From contig NZ_JAFLRF010000030.1 in NCBI RefSeq assembly GCF_017315705.1, positions 1 to 64,000 of the forward strand: a stretch of DNA of 64,000 nucleotides, in the 5' to 3' direction. Below, in pieces: positions 63,943-64,000 of this stretch (the stretch's first letter is position 1; each line of letters starts with the position of its first letter). This stretch comes from Trinickia mobilis (GTDB lineage: Bacteria > Pseudomonadota > Gammaproteobacteria > Burkholderiales > Burkholderiaceae). The translations under genes were made by a program, and so were the position numbers. The notes beneath the pieces were generated by a model that was given only the letters and a program-made list of their open reading frames with translations, did not search any database and was not told the origin of the DNA.

Positions 63943-64000
63943 ACTTCTACAAAACAGTTTGTCGCATCGTCGGGAATCTCAAGACTGCGGACGGGCAACG

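Noticed and set aside
1-64000. CRISPR arrays, tRNA or rRNA genes
   Set aside because: No regularly spaced direct repeats were seen, and no cloverleaf with a TTCGA arm or rRNA stretch could be recognised by eye. A dedicated tRNA search would be decisive.

Overview
The window is high-GC Gram-negative DNA. Its outer-membrane porins, a secreted DUF4148 protein, MHS-type transporters, and the dense mix of LysR, IclR, GntR and MarR regulators with small catabolic operons point to the Burkholderia/Paraburkholderia/Caballeronia group. It is probably a secondary chromosome or megaplasmid rather than core chromosome: there are no rRNA, tRNA or ribosomal-protein genes, but many decayed genes and remnants of several insertion-sequence families. 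That placement is inference.

Layout. (1) 0-8 kb: the end of a YciI-like gene, a broken GlxA-type regulator, a GntR regulator, a Baeyer-Villiger monooxygenase divergent from two short-chain dehydrogenases (SDRs) and an MFS carrier, then an HSL-type esterase and a DUF4148 protein. (2) 8.7-16.8 kb: a methyltransferase, then a sugar-acid type operon read leftwards (SDR, IlvD/Edd dehydratase, 3-hydroxyisobutyrate-dehydrogenase-like reductase, MHS transporter) with a divergent LysR regulator. (3) 16.9-27 kb and 35.5-49.6 kb: two halves of what looks like one catabolic regulon. (4) 27-35.3 kb: an aldehyde dehydrogenase/SDR pair and a two-component-type ring-hydroxylating dioxygenase with its reductase, two IclR regulators and a 4,5-dihydroxyphthalate-decarboxylase-like protein, lying between those halves. 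(5) 49.7-64 kb: an esterase, LysE, LysR and SDR genes, and many fragments (porin, acyl-CoA synthetase, IS110, IS5, ISNCY, DUF1016, aminotransferase), plus an HU protein and plasmid-like small genes.

The main observation is the regulon in (3). Six promoters, before a flavoprotein (20.5 kb), a BKACE-like gene (24.8 kb), an ABC binding protein (26.6 kb), a transhydroxylase-like molybdenum enzyme (39.4 kb), a cupin (40.6 kb) and an ABC importer (44.7 kb), share one architecture. TTGACT is followed by a 17-bp spacer and CAT(C/T)AT. In five of the six, a palindrome of the GGGAATTCCC type is centred 13.5-14 bp upstream of the -35. In several, a second AT-rich inverted repeat lies just downstream of the -10. 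Three close MarR paralogs sit in the same region, two of them divergent from regulon promoters, and the leader of a fourth survives beside the BKACE promoter.

The regulon was duplicated and then decayed in a complementary way. One ABC operon keeps its binding protein but only 50 codons of its ATPase; the other has lost the middle of its binding protein but keeps an ATPase-permease fusion and a second permease. The tail of a second flavoprotein gene survives behind the Fe-S subunit gene. Together the genes suggest uptake (porin, sugar-type ABC importer) and breakdown of a cyclic or polyhydroxylated aromatic compound: hydroxyl transfer by the Mo/Fe-S enzyme, ring opening by the homogentisate-dioxygenase-like cupin, and further steps by the flavoprotein, the Gfo/Idh/MocA oxidoreductases and the BKACE-like enzyme. 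The substrate and the order of steps are inference; the shared promoters and paralogies are read directly from the sequence.
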